Below are positions 19,074 to 28,077 of a stretch of 64,000 bases of DNA, in pieces. Each line of letters begins with the position of its first letter. The first letter of the stretch is position 1. This DNA is from Oscillospiraceae bacterium (GTDB taxonomy: Bacteria > Bacillota > Clostridia > Oscillospirales > Oscillospiraceae). The stretch is from assembly GCA_902761635.1 (NCBI GenBank), contig CACWLG010000026.1:1-64000 (forward strand), given 5' to 3'. The notes beneath the pieces are model-generated. The model made no database searches and was not told the origin of the DNA. It saw nothing but the letters and a program-made list of their open reading frames with translations. The position numbers were made by a program, and so were the translations under genes.

Positions 19074-19670
19074 TTATTCCGCGATTTCCCCTTCCACGAA
19101 CCGCACGCTGTACAGCTCCTGGGGAAAGTCCACCAACCGGATCAGCAGCGTCACCTGACCGAGAGGGTCAGTCGAGACGCTGAGAAGCCGGGCGCCGATT
19201 TCCTCGGCAAAGCCTTTAAGCCGCAGACGACACTGCCCCGGCGCAGGGGGCTCTTCCCCCTCGTAGAGCGCAGCGCAAAGCTGTTCAAAGCCGTAGACCA
19301 GGCGGGCCTTGCCCGGCTCGATCCCGGCGTCGGAAGCGAGCAGCGCCTCCAGGCGCTCGGGACTGAGACGCGCGGCGTCGTCGGGGGACAAAAAGACCCA
19401 GGCGTCGCTCTCGGGAAAAAACAGAGCGCTCTCGGTCCCGGTACGCCCGGCATTCAGCCGCTCCCCTGCCCGGGCTTCGGGAAAGGCAGCGGCAGATACC
19501 GTCTCCTCCCGCCGCAGCAGGACGCCGCGGAACGTACCGGGCGCCGGGGATTCGGCGGGCTGCGGCGTGGGGACAGGCAAAGCGGTCCCCGCAAGCCCCG
19601 TATACAGGGAGTGCGCGCACCACGCGCAGACCGCCGCAAACAGCATGGCCGCCAGCGCGTGGAAGAACAT
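19074..19670 (-). CDS. membrane-anchored protein of unknown function downstream of hfq
   Basis: 198 residues. One N-terminal TM (FFHALAAMLFAAVCAWCAHSLY), a P-rich spacer (PVPTPQPAESPAP), then a soluble extracytoplasmic domain. In many Clostridia a HlyD-like membrane protein sits beside the yggS-sepF cluster. This may be a short relative, but I see no clear HlyD motif. I chose the ATG at 19668-19670 (SD GGGGAG) rather than a TTG at 19703 that lies inside hfq. Confidence 0.6.
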   Translation of the reverse strand: MFFHALAAMLFAAVCAWCAHSLYTGLAGTALPVPTPQPAESPAPGTFRGVLLRREETVSAAAFPEARAGERLNAGRTGTESALFFPESDAWVFLSPDDAARLSPERLEALLASDAGIEPGKARLVYGFEQLCAALYEGEEPPAPGQCRLRLKGFAEEIGARLLSVSTDPLGQVTLLIRLVDFPQELYSVRFVEGEIAE

Positions 19671-19686
19671 CCGCTCCCCGTCCCGT

Positions 19687-19914
19687 TCAGTCCTCACCGT
19701 CAAAGGGGATGGGTCGGGGCGGCACCACGGTGGAAATGGCGTGCTTATAGATCAGCTGCTGCCGCCCGTCCGAGTCGAGCACCACCGTAAAGCCGTCAAA
19801 GCCCCGCACGATCCCGTGCAGCTGGAAGCCGTTCATCAGGAACATGGTGACCACGGCCCGGTCCTTGCGCAACTGGTTGAGGAATTGATCCTGGAGATTT
19901 TGCGTTTTCTGCAT
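19687..19914 (-). CDS. hfq: RNA chaperone Hfq
   Basis: Sm-like hexameric RNA chaperone, 75 residues. Sm1 reads [24 protein letters not shown] and Sm2 reads [11 protein letters not shown], the conserved YKHA motif. The ATG at 19912-19914 lies eight bases after AAGGAG; a GTG nine bases earlier overlaps the SD and is less likely. It follows miaA, the same miaA-hfq order as in many bacteria. Confidence 0.96.
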   Translation of the reverse strand: MQKTQNLQDQFLNQLRKDRAVVTMFLMNGFQLHGIVRGFDGFTVVLDSDGRQQLIYKHAISTVVPPRPIPFDGED

Positions 19915-19950
19915 TTCAGCCACTCCTTTATTTGCGGAGCGGCCAGTATT

Positions 19951-20937
19951 TCACCGCCCCGTCATAAGTATTTCGTGAAGACTCACGTTCATCTCATGAT
20001 ACCCGCGGCTTTGTAAAAACGCTGTCGAAGAATGGAGGCCCGCTTCAAAATCCGGCTCACGCTCCCAGAGGATGCGGTGGGCTTCCTCCCAGCGGCCGAA
20101 CCAGGTGATCTGCCGCTTGGCGTAGCGGCGGCTCCCCTGGCGGATAAGATCCAGGGCCTCGTCCCTGGTGATCTCGCCCCTGAGGGCCAGCACCGCCTCC
20201 TTGTAGCCGATGGCCTGCATGGCGGTGCAGTCGGCGGAAAGGCCCGAGGCCAGCAGGCGCTCCACCTCTTCAAAGAGCCCGTCCTCCGCCATCTGCGTCA
20301 CCCGCCGGTCGATGCGCGCATAGAGATCGGCCCGATCCCGAAAGTTCAGGACGATCCTTGCGGCGTCAAAGCGTGGCGGGCGGCGCCGGGTCTCTTCGTC
20401 ATGCTCGGTGGCGGTCTTGCCGGTGAGACGGTAGATCTCGATGGCCCGCACGATCCGGCGCTTGTCCCCGGCGTTCAGCTTTGCGGCCCGCGCCGGGTCG
20501 AAGGCGGCGAGCGCCTGCAGCATCGTCTCCCCGCCGAGGCGGTCGAAGTCTGCCTCCAGCGCGGTTCGCAGACTCCGGTCTTCCTGGTTGTCCGCAAAAT
20601 CGCGCCCCGCAGCGAGCGAGTCGATATAGAGGCCCGTGCCGCCGACCAGGATGGGAATCCTGCCGCGCGCGAGAATATCATCGCAGACTGCCCCGGCCTC
20701 CTGTACATAGCGGGCCACGGACCAGCTCTCCGCAGGGTCCGCCACGTCGATCATATGATGCACGGCCTGGGCCTGCTCGGCCTTTGTCGCCTTGGCGGTG
20801 CTAACATCCATGCCCCGGTAGAGCTGCATGGAATCGGCGGAGACGATTTCGCCGTCAAAGCGCTTTGCAAGCTCGATGCCGAGCCTTGTTTTCCCCGAGG
20901 CGGTCGGCCCCGCGACGACGATGATTTTGCTGCGCAT
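19951..20937 (-). CDS. miaA: tRNA dimethylallyltransferase MiaA
   Basis: Adds the isopentenyl group to A37 of tRNAs reading UNN codons, 328 residues. The P-loop GPTASGKTRLG is near the N-terminus. DSMQLYRGMDVSTAK binds the tRNA/DMAPP region, and VGGTGLYIDSL is conserved. The ATG at 20935-20937 has SD GAGG at eight bases; a TTG at 20961 overlaps the mutL end. Its product is the substrate of MiaB, encoded nearby on the other strand. Confidence 0.95.
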   Translation of the reverse strand: MRSKIIVVAGPTASGKTRLGIELAKRFDGEIVSADSMQLYRGMDVSTAKATKAEQAQAVHHMIDVADPAESWSVARYVQEAGAVCDDILARGRIPILVGGTGLYIDSLAAGRDFADNQEDRSLRTALEADFDRLGGETMLQALAAFDPARAAKLNAGDKRRIVRAIEIYRLTGKTATEHDEETRRRPPRFDAARIVLNFRDRADLYARIDRRVTQMAEDGLFEEVERLLASGLSADCTAMQAIGYKEAVLALRGEITRDEALDLIRQGSRRYAKRQITWFGRWEEAHRILWEREPDFEAGLHSSTAFLQSRGYHEMNVSLHEILMTGR

Positions 20938-20957
20938 AAGCGAAGCCTCACAGCCTT

Positions 20958-22856
20958 TCAAACGATTCTCTTAAACAATTTGTCAAGCTCGCGCCTGGAG
21001 AGCACCGCCGACACGGGTCTTCCGTGGGGGCAGTACTTGACCTGCCCGGACAGCACTGCCCTCACGATGCGCTCAAGCTCCTGCCGGTCGGTATTGTAGC
21101 CCGCCTTGATGGCGGCCTTGCAGGCCACCGTGTGCAGAATCTCGTCCCGTGCTGCCTTGGGGTCCGGGGCTTTGCCGGTCTTGAGCTTTTCGAGGATCTC
21201 CTCCACGGCGGCGCGGGCGTCGGCGGGCTCCATGTCCGCGGGCACCGCACGCAGGATGTAATCGTCCTCGCCGTAGGCCTCGATCTCAAAACCGAGCTCT
21301 GAGAGCAGCTCCCCGTTTTCCTCCAGCAGCTCCCGCTCCTCTTCGCCGAGGTGAAGGGTCACGCTCTCCAGCAGGGTCTGGGCCATGACGCTGCGCTCCT
21401 GCCGCTTGAGGCGGTCAAAAATCATCCGCTCATGCGCGGCGTGCTTGTCGATGAGCAGCAGCTCCCCACGCGTCTCCACGAGGATATAGAGCTTCAGGGC
21501 CTCACCCAGCAATTTGTAGTCCGGAAGGGCTGTATTTTCAACACTTTGAACAGAGTTTTCCACAGTTTTAACAGATTGCTCCGGTCGAAGCGCCTCGTTT
21601 TTTGTCGAATCCGGCATCTTGACAGCGCTCAGATCCAGCCGGGTCTGATAGGGCTGCTCATAGCTGCGCAGGACCGGGGCCGCCTCCTCCCGCCGGGGGG
21701 CGGGGCCGGATTTGACGCTGTAGTTATGGGCGCGGAAATCCTCCGCCTTCATGCTGCGGTAGAAGTCGGGCCGGGCGGCAGGCCGCGCCGCAGGCGCGGC
21801 TGCTGCGGGAGACGGCGCATAGAGCTTCGCGGGCGCGGGCTTTGCCGCAGCGTCAAGGCCCGTGCGGTCCTCCTTTGTCAGCGCTGCCAGCGCCGCGTGG
21901 TACACCAGGTCGAAGACCCGCTTCTCCTGGGAAAACTTCACCTCGGTCTTGGCGGGATGAACGTTCACGTCGACGGCGGCGTTGGAGAGCTTCAGATACA
22001 CCACACAGGCCGGGTAGCGGCCCGTGAGCAGGGTGTTTTTATAGGCCTGCTCCACCGCCGACTGCAGAAGGGCCGAGCGGATCAAGCGCCCGTTGCAGTA
22101 GAAAAACTGCATGGCCCGGTTGCCGCGCCCGGCGGCGGGGGAGGATACAAAGCCCGAGACGGACATGTCCCCGTCCTCGAGTGAAATGGGCAGCAGGTCC
22201 TTTGCCGTGTCGCGGCCCAGCAGGGCATAGACGCAGGATTCGATCTTCCCGTCACCGGGGGAGAAAAACTCCTCCTTCCCGTCTCGGATCAGGCGCACCG
22301 AAACCTCGGGCCTGCCGAGAGCGCAGCGCAGGGCGGTCTGTACGCAGGCGGAGGCCTCCGCGCGGTCGGATTTGAGGAACTTGAGCCGGGCCGGGGTGTT
22401 GAAGAACAGGCTTTTCACCTGCATCACGGTCCCGGCGGGGCAGCCGGCCTCGCCCATATCCTGGATATCCCCGGCACTGAGGGTCACGCGCGTGCCGCTC
22501 TCATCCCCCGGACGGCGGGTGAGAAGCTCCACCTCGCTCACAGCGGAGATGGCGGCCAACGCCTCGCCGCGAAAGCCCATGGTGCCGATCGCCTCGAGAC
22601 CCGCTTCGTCGTGCAGTTTCGAGGTTGCGTGGCGCAGGAAGGCAATGCCCGCATCCTCCGGGGCCATGCCCTTCCCGTCGTCCTGTACGCGGATGAAGGT
22701 GGCCCCGCCGTCGCGGATCTCCACCGTCACGCTGTGGGCCCCGGCGTCAAAGGCATTTTCCATCAGCTCCTTGATGACGGAGGCAGGCCGCTCCACCACC
22801 TCGCCGGCGGCGATCATATCCGCCACATGCGGGGAGAGAATGTTGATTTCGGACAT
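20958..22856 (-). CDS. mutL: DNA mismatch repair protein MutL (endonuclease type)
   Basis: Mismatch-repair ATPase/nickase, 632 residues. GHKL motifs are ELMENAFDAGA, DDGKGM and GFRGEAL. The C-terminal domain carries DKHAAHERMIFD (close to DQHA-x2-E-x4-E), ACKAAIKAG and CPHGRP, the metal-site motifs of MutL endonucleases. A disordered linker separates the halves at about residues 330-430. The SD GAGGTGG precedes ATG 22856. A TATAAT-like -10 (ATTATA at 22888-22893) lies upstream without a good -35. Confidence 0.95.
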   Translation of the reverse strand: MSEINILSPHVADMIAAGEVVERPASVIKELMENAFDAGAHSVTVEIRDGGATFIRVQDDGKGMAPEDAGIAFLRHATSKLHDEAGLEAIGTMGFRGEALAAISAVSEVELLTRRPGDESGTRVTLSAGDIQDMGEAGCPAGTVMQVKSLFFNTPARLKFLKSDRAEASACVQTALRCALGRPEVSVRLIRDGKEEFFSPGDGKIESCVYALLGRDTAKDLLPISLEDGDMSVSGFVSSPAAGRGNRAMQFFYCNGRLIRSALLQSAVEQAYKNTLLTGRYPACVVYLKLSNAAVDVNVHPAKTEVKFSQEKRVFDLVYHAALAALTKEDRTGLDAAAKPAPAKLYAPSPAAAAPAARPAARPDFYRSMKAEDFRAHNYSVKSGPAPRREEAAPVLRSYEQPYQTRLDLSAVKMPDSTKNEALRPEQSVKTVENSVQSVENTALPDYKLLGEALKLYILVETRGELLLIDKHAAHERMIFDRLKRQERSVMAQTLLESVTLHLGEEERELLEENGELLSELGFEIEAYGEDDYILRAVPADMEPADARAAVEEILEKLKTGKAPDPKAARDEILHTVACKAAIKAGYNTDRQELERIVRAVLSGQVKYCPHGRPVSAVLSRRELDKLFKRIV

Positions 22857-22904
22857 TGAACCACCTCATCTGACACTTGTTTCCCCCATTATACATGTTT
22901 TCAG

Positions 22905-22934
22905 TTGAAACTTCCATAGGCTATATGTTAAAAT
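22905..22934 (+). promoter_or_regulatory. sigma-A promoter of miaB
   Basis: TTGAAA (22905-22910), 18 bp, TAAAAT (22929-22934), between the divergent mutL and miaB genes. Confidence 0.7.
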
Positions 22935-22973
22935 ATAAAGACTCAGCAATGGAAGATTAAGGAGAATACCGCC

Positions 22974-24386
22974 ATGCCGATCGAAAGAAAAGTAATTGAA
23001 GCAGAAAAAATAGAAGCCCAGCGGGCGATCTGCGCCGAGATTTTTGAGCGTGTCACCGCAGACGGGCAGCGTCCCCTTGCCATGGTGGACACCTACGGCT
23101 GCCAGCAGAATGAGGCCGACAGCGAGAAGCTGCGCGGCTACCTCGCCGAGATGGGCTATGGCTTTACAATGGACGAGTTTCAGGCGGACGTGGTGGTCAT
23201 CAATACCTGCGCTGTGCGCGAGCATGCCGAGATGCGCGTTCTGGGAAACGTGGGCGCGCTGACCCACGCCAAGAAGGCTCGCCCGGGGCAGATCGTCGCG
23301 GTGTGCGGCTGCATGGTGCAGCAGGAACATATGGCCGAGAAGATCAAGCACTCCTACCCCGTGGTGGATCTGGTCTTCGGCCCGCACGAGCTCTGGCGAT
23401 TTCCGGAGCTTCTCAAATCGGTGATGGAAAAGCACAGGCGCGTCTTTGCCATCGACAAGACCGAGACTGTGGCCGAGGGCATCCCCCTGCGGCGCGATGG
23501 AAAGGTCAAGGCGTGGCTTTCCATCATGTACGGCTGCAACAACTTCTGCACCTACTGCATCGTCCCCTATGTGCGCGGGCGCGAGCGCTCCCGCCGCCCT
23601 GAGGACGTGGTGGCGGAGGCGAAGGCCCTTGTCGCCGCGGGCTACAAGGACATCACGCTTCTCGGCCAGAACGTCAATTCCTACGGCAGGGATCTCGACT
23701 GCGGGGTGGACTTTGCCGATCTCATCCGGCAGATCAACGACATTCCCGGCGACTTTCTCATCCGCTTCATGACGAGCCATCCGAAGGACGCCACCGAAAA
23801 GCTTTTCAAAACCATGGCGGAGTGCGAGAAATGCGCCCACCACATCCACCTGCCCGTCCAGTCCGGCAGCGACAGGATCTTAAAGCGCATGAACCGCCAC
23901 TATGACCGGGCCAGATATCTGGAGGAAGTTGCCGTTGCGCGGCGCTATATGCCCGATCTTGTCATCACCACCGACATCATTGTCGGCTTTCCCGACGAGA
24001 CGGAGGAGGATTTTGCCGAGACCCTTTCCCTCTGCGAGGCGGTGCGCTATGACGCCATGTTCACCTTTATCTACTCCAAGCGCGTCGGCACCCCGGCGGC
24101 TACGATGCCCGACCCTTATACGAGGGAACAGAAGCAGGTGCACTTCGATCAATTGACCGAGCTTGCAAACCGCATCTCCGGCGAAAAGCACAGGGAGTAC
24201 GAGGGCAGGACCCTCCGCGTCCTGGTCGACGGCGAGACCGGCAGGGAGGAATACAATCTCTCCTCCCGCACAAACGGCGGGCGGCTTGTCCACCTCCGCG
24301 GCGACAAGAGCCTGATCGGCCGGTTCATCGACGTGAAGATCACGGCATCGAACACCTGGGCCCTGTACGGGGAAGTCGTGGAATGA
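22974..24386 (+). CDS. miaB: tRNA-2-methylthio-N6-dimethylallyladenosine synthase MiaB
   Basis: Radical-SAM methylthiotransferase acting on i6A37 made by MiaA, 470 residues. The N-terminal cluster cysteines are Cys43 (DTYGCQQNE), Cys79 (NTCAVREHAE) and the VCGCM region near 111-113. The radical-SAM motif is CNNFCTYC (Cys188, 192, 195) with PYVRGRERSR. A TRAM domain ends the protein. SD AAGGAG. It overlaps the next gene by four bases (ATGA). Confidence 0.96.
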   Translation: MPIERKVIEAEKIEAQRAICAEIFERVTADGQRPLAMVDTYGCQQNEADSEKLRGYLAEMGYGFTMDEFQADVVVINTCAVREHAEMRVLGNVGALTHAKKARPGQIVAVCGCMVQQEHMAEKIKHSYPVVDLVFGPHELWRFPELLKSVMEKHRRVFAIDKTETVAEGIPLRRDGKVKAWLSIMYGCNNFCTYCIVPYVRGRERSRRPEDVVAEAKALVAAGYKDITLLGQNVNSYGRDLDCGVDFADLIRQINDIPGDFLIRFMTSHPKDATEKLFKTMAECEKCAHHIHLPVQSGSDRILKRMNRHYDRARYLEEVAVARRYMPDLVITTDIIVGFPDETEEDFAETLSLCEAVRYDAMFTFIYSKRVGTPAATMPDPYTREQKQVHFDQLTELANRISGEKHREYEGRTLRVLVDGETGREEYNLSSRTNGGRLVHLRGDKSLIGRFIDVKITASNTWALYGEVVE

Positions 24387-24604
24387 AAAAGAAAGTCACC
24401 ATACTGCTGTCCTGTCTGGCTTTGCTCGCCATTCTGGCGCTCGTCCTGTTTTGGCCGGGCACAGAGCGCTTTTTCTGTGAGCACTGTCACCGGACGGTGA
24501 CGGAAAAGCCGATTTTTATAACCGAGCAGACTGTCGACGTGACGGTCTGTTCGGACTGCTATCAAGATTACCTCAAAGGGGTGTGGAGAATATGCCAGAG
24601 CTGA
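24383..24604 (+). CDS. membrane-anchored small zinc-ribbon-like protein
   Basis: 73 residues. An N-terminal TM (KKKVTILLSCLALLAILALVLFW) is followed by a short domain with two CxxC pairs (FFCEHCHRTV and VCSDCYQDYL), a likely zinc ribbon on the outer face. The start overlaps the miaB stop by four bases and the 3' end overlaps the mutS start by 13, so it is translationally coupled on both sides. I do not recognise the family. Its conservation between miaB and mutS should be tested. Confidence 0.6.
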   Translation: MKKKVTILLSCLALLAILALVLFWPGTERFFCEHCHRTVTEKPIFITEQTVDVTVCSDCYQDYLKGVWRICQS

Positions 24605-27195
24605 CCCCCATGAAGCGGCAATATCAGGAGATCAAGCAGCAGTACAACGACTGCCTGCTCTTCTTCCGCCTCGGGGATTTTTATGAGATGTTCGATGAGG
24701 ACGCGAAGACCGCCTCGCGCGAGCTGGACCTCACCCTCACCACGCGGGACCGGAACGTGGAAGACCCGGACGAGCGCACCCCCATGTGCGGCGTGCCCTA
24801 CCACAGCGCCGAGGCCTATATCGCGCGCCTGATCGCCAAGGGCTACAAGGTCGCCATCTGTGAGCAGACCGAGGACCCGGCCCTCGCCAAGGGACTCGTG
24901 CAGCGGGACGTGATCCGCATCATCACCCCCGGCACCGTGACGGAGAGCTCCATGCTCGAGGAGGGAAAGTCAAACTACCTCGCCGCTGTGTATCTCGCGG
25001 GGCGCGAGGGAGGCGTCGCCTTCTGCGACGTGTCCACGGGGGAATTTTGCTGTGCCGCCTTTGAAAACGACGCGGTTTCCCATCTTGTCAATGAGCTCGG
25101 GCGTTTCTCCCCGCGGGAGGCGCTTTTGTCTCCCGGCGCCAAGGAGCAGCGGGAGATCTGGGATTTTGTGACCAAAAAGCTCGCCGCCATGCCCGAGGAG
25201 GGCGGCGACAGCTTTGAATACATGCCAGCCGCCGCCAGAGTGTGCGAGCGCTTCGGCTTTTCCGACATCGACGCAGCGGGCCTCGGCGATCAGCCCGGGG
25301 CGGTCTGCGCCGCGGGAGCGCTGCTCGAGTACATCCAGCGCACGCAGAAATTCGACCTCAGCCACATCCGCCGGCTCGACGTGTTTTTCGGCGGGCGTTT
25401 CATGGAGCTCGACTATGTGACAAGGCGCAATCTGGAGCTCACGGAATCGCTGCGAAGCGGGGAGAAGAAGGGCAGCCTTCTCTGGGTGCTCGACCGTACC
25501 CGCACCCCCATGGGCGGCAGGCTCCTGCGCGCCTGGGTGGAGAGACCGCTCCTCTCCGCCGTGGCGATCCGGCGCCGCCTCAACGCTGTGTCGGAGCTGA
25601 CAAAGGACAATGTAAAGCGCTCGGAGCTGCGCGAGACCCTGCGCGGCATCGGGGACATGCAGCGCCTCGTGGGCCGCGCCGTCTACGGCACCGCCGGCGG
25701 GCGGGATCTGCGCGCCCTGGCCCTCTCGGCGGCAGCCCTGCCGAGGATCAAGGAGCTGCTGCAGGACTTCAAATGCCTCGAGCTCAAGGACATCGGCGCG
25801 GTGGACGCTCTCGAGGACCTGCGCTTTGAGATCGACCGAGCCATCTGTGACGAGCCGCCCTTCTCCGTGCGTGAGGGCGGCATCCTCCGCCCGGGCTACT
25901 CCGAGGAGGTGGACAGGCTCCGCAACGTGCGCGACAACGGGGCAAAGATGGTGCAGGATCTGGAGGCCCGGGAGCGGGAGCGCACCGGCATCAAAAAGCT
26001 GAAGGTCGGCTACAACAAGGTCTTCGGCTACTACATCGACGTGCCGAAGTCCGCGGGGCTGGAAAACGTCCCGGAGGACTATATCCGCAAGCAGACCCTG
26101 GTCTCCAACGAGCGCTATTTTACCCAGGAGCTCAAGGAGCTGGAAAACACGCTGCTCACCGCGAAGGATCGCATCAACGATCTGGAGTATCGCTACTTCT
26201 GCGAGGTGCGTGACAGCGTCGCCGCGAAGGTCGAGCGGGTGCAGGCTGCCGCCGACGCGGTGGCAAGGCTCGACGCCCTCTGCTCCCTTGCGGAGGTGGC
26301 GGTACGCAATAACTATTCCTGCCCGGAGATCGACACCTCCCGCACCCTGCACATCGTCCAGGGCCGCCACCCGGTCGTGGAACAGAGCATGAAGGATGTG
26401 CTCTTCGTACCGAACGACACCTTCTTAAACGATGCGGACGACCGCGTCGCCATTGTGACCGGCCCCAACATGGCGGGCAAATCCACCTACATGCGCCAGA
26501 CGGCGCTCATTGTCCTGATGGCGCAGATGGGCTCCTTCGTCCCGGCAAAATCCGCCCTCGTCGGCATCGTGGACCGGGTCTTCACCCGCATCGGCGCCTC
26601 CGACGACCTGGCCTCCGGCCAGTCCACCTTCATGGTGGAAATGAGCGAGACAGCCTCCATCTTAAAGCACGCCACCGCCCAGTCCCTGCTGATCCTTGAC
26701 GAGATCGGCCGCGGCACCTCCACCTTTGACGGCATGGCCATCGCCCGCGCCGTGCTGGAGTTCTGTGCGGATAAGCGAAAGCTCGGGGCGAAAACCATGT
26801 TTGCCACCCACTATCACGAGCTCTCCGCCCTCGAGGGGGAGGTGCAGGGGGTGCGCAACTACAACATCACCGCCAAAAAGCAGGGGGGCGACCTGGTCTT
26901 TCTGCGCAAGATCGTACCCGGCGCTGCCGACGACAGCTACGGCATCGAGGTGGCAAAGCTTGCGGGTCTGCCCGACGCTCTCATCACCAAGGCCAAGGGC
27001 TATCTCAAGGAGCTGGAAAGCGAGGGCCCTGTCTCCGTCCTGCCCGCCCCGCGCGCAGGGTCGGAGCAGATCAGCCTTTCGGACGTGGGCAGCGACGAGG
27101 TACGCAGGATCCTGCTGGATACGGACATCAACACCCTCACGCCCATTGAGGCGATGAATCTGCTCTACACCCTGCAGAAGAAAGCGAGGGCCTGA
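24592..27195 (+). CDS. mutS: DNA mismatch repair protein MutS
   Basis: Mismatch recognition ATPase, 867 residues. The mismatch-binding Phe-x-Glu is in FFRLGDFYEMFDEDA. Walker A is GPNMAGKSTYMRQ, and LILDEIGRGTSTFDG and the ATHYHEL switch follow. The ATG at 24592 (MPELTPMKRQYQEIKQQY) is chosen over a GTG nine bases upstream because AAGGGG lies nine bases before it. Its partner MutL is encoded 1.7 kb upstream on the opposite strand. Confidence 0.96.
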   Translation: MPELTPMKRQYQEIKQQYNDCLLFFRLGDFYEMFDEDAKTASRELDLTLTTRDRNVEDPDERTPMCGVPYHSAEAYIARLIAKGYKVAICEQTEDPALAKGLVQRDVIRIITPGTVTESSMLEEGKSNYLAAVYLAGREGGVAFCDVSTGEFCCAAFENDAVSHLVNELGRFSPREALLSPGAKEQREIWDFVTKKLAAMPEEGGDSFEYMPAAARVCERFGFSDIDAAGLGDQPGAVCAAGALLEYIQRTQKFDLSHIRRLDVFFGGRFMELDYVTRRNLELTESLRSGEKKGSLLWVLDRTRTPMGGRLLRAWVERPLLSAVAIRRRLNAVSELTKDNVKRSELRETLRGIGDMQRLVGRAVYGTAGGRDLRALALSAAALPRIKELLQDFKCLELKDIGAVDALEDLRFEIDRAICDEPPFSVREGGILRPGYSEEVDRLRNVRDNGAKMVQDLEARERERTGIKKLKVGYNKVFGYYIDVPKSAGLENVPEDYIRKQTLVSNERYFTQELKELENTLLTAKDRINDLEYRYFCEVRDSVAAKVERVQAAADAVARLDALCSLAEVAVRNNYSCPEIDTSRTLHIVQGRHPVVEQSMKDVLFVPNDTFLNDADDRVAIVTGPNMAGKSTYMRQTALIVLMAQMGSFVPAKSALVGIVDRVFTRIGASDDLASGQSTFMVEMSETASILKHATAQSLLILDEIGRGTSTFDGMAIARAVLEFCADKRKLGAKTMFATHYHELSALEGEVQGVRNYNITAKKQGGDLVFLRKIVPGAADDSYGIEVAKLAGLPDALITKAKGYLKELESEGPVSVLPAPRAGSEQISLSDVGSDEVRRILLDTDINTLTPIEAMNLLYTLQKKARA

Positions 27196-27902
27196 TGGAA
27201 CAGCAGACACCCATCTGGCCCCGGCCTTTTACCAGCCGCCTTACAAAGCGCGAGGCGATCCTGGTGATCGCCTACCTGCCCATACATCTGCTGGTGCTGC
27301 AGCTGGGCTTCGGCACCCTTGCGGAGAAGAGGGTCCTGCCGCTGGCCACGGCAGACCTGCTGTATTATCTGACGGGCTTTGTGTACATGGTAGCCGCGGC
27401 CTTCGGCTTTCTGCGGCGGGATTTTGACGCGCTCATCGACGCGCCGTTTTCCTGCCTGCGGGAGATTGCCCGCGGCTACCTTGCGATGCTCTGCTGCAAC
27501 TTCCTGCTGGGACTTCTGTTCCTGCTGCTGCCGGAATCGGAAAACCCCAACAACGCCGCTGTCATGGAAGCGGCGGCGATGGACACGCGGGCGATCAAGG
27601 CCGCGGTCATCTTCCTCGCCCCGGTGGTGGAGGAAATGATCTTCCGCGCGGGGATCTTCGGCCTCATCCTGCGGCGCAATCGCCTCGCGGCCTATATCGT
27701 CTCGGCGCTCTGCTTTGCGCTCTACCATGTGGTGCCCTATGCTCTGGCCGAGCCGCTTTACTGGCTTTTCCTGCTGCAGTATATCCCGGTGTCCCTGCTG
27801 CTTGCCAGCTGCTATGAGCGCACCAATTCCATCTGGTGCAGCATCTTTTTCCACATGCTGGTCAACGGCGTCTCCTTCAGCGCCCTGGGCGCGATCGGAT
27901 AA
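27195..27902 (+). CDS. CPBP-family intramembrane glutamic protease
   Basis: 235 residues, about six to seven TMs. The CPBP/Abi motifs are VEEMIFRAGIFG (EExxxR), FALYHVV and FFHMLVNG, giving the Glu, Arg and His/Asn active-site set of CAAX-type membrane proteases. The start ATG overlaps the mutS stop (TGATG), so it is cotranscribed. The substrate is unknown. Confidence 0.85.
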   Translation: MEQQTPIWPRPFTSRLTKREAILVIAYLPIHLLVLQLGFGTLAEKRVLPLATADLLYYLTGFVYMVAAAFGFLRRDFDALIDAPFSCLREIARGYLAMLCCNFLLGLLFLLLPESENPNNAAVMEAAAMDTRAIKAAVIFLAPVVEEMIFRAGIFGLILRRNRLAAYIVSALCFALYHVVPYALAEPLYWLFLLQYIPVSLLLASCYERTNSIWCSIFFHMLVNGVSFSALGAIG

Positions 27903-28055
27903 GGCAACACCGCACAATCCGCCTTCGGCATCTCCTGGAAAATTTGTGCCCTGATTTCGTCACTTTTTCTTGAGGTACACAAAGTACATCTGCGAAACTT
28001 TATCAGAACCCAAATTTTCTCAGGATCTGCTCTTGCCGAATTATGCGGTGTTGCC
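27903..28055 (-). repeat. MITE-like element copy 2
   Basis: 153 bp bounded by GGCAACACCGCACAATCCGCC and GAATTATGCGGTGTTGCC, in reverse orientation to copies 1, 3 and 4. It begins immediately after the CPBP stop codon. The interior (TTTCTTGAGGTACACAAAG...AACCCAAATTTTCTCAGGATC) matches copy 5 closely. Confidence 0.85.
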
Positions 28056-28077
28056 ATAAAAAAGGAAGGAACCTTCT

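Noticed and set aside
27903..28055. Riboswitch upstream of trmO
   Set aside because: The structure is one of five dispersed copies of the same element beside unrelated genes, so it is a repeat rather than a gene-specific switch.
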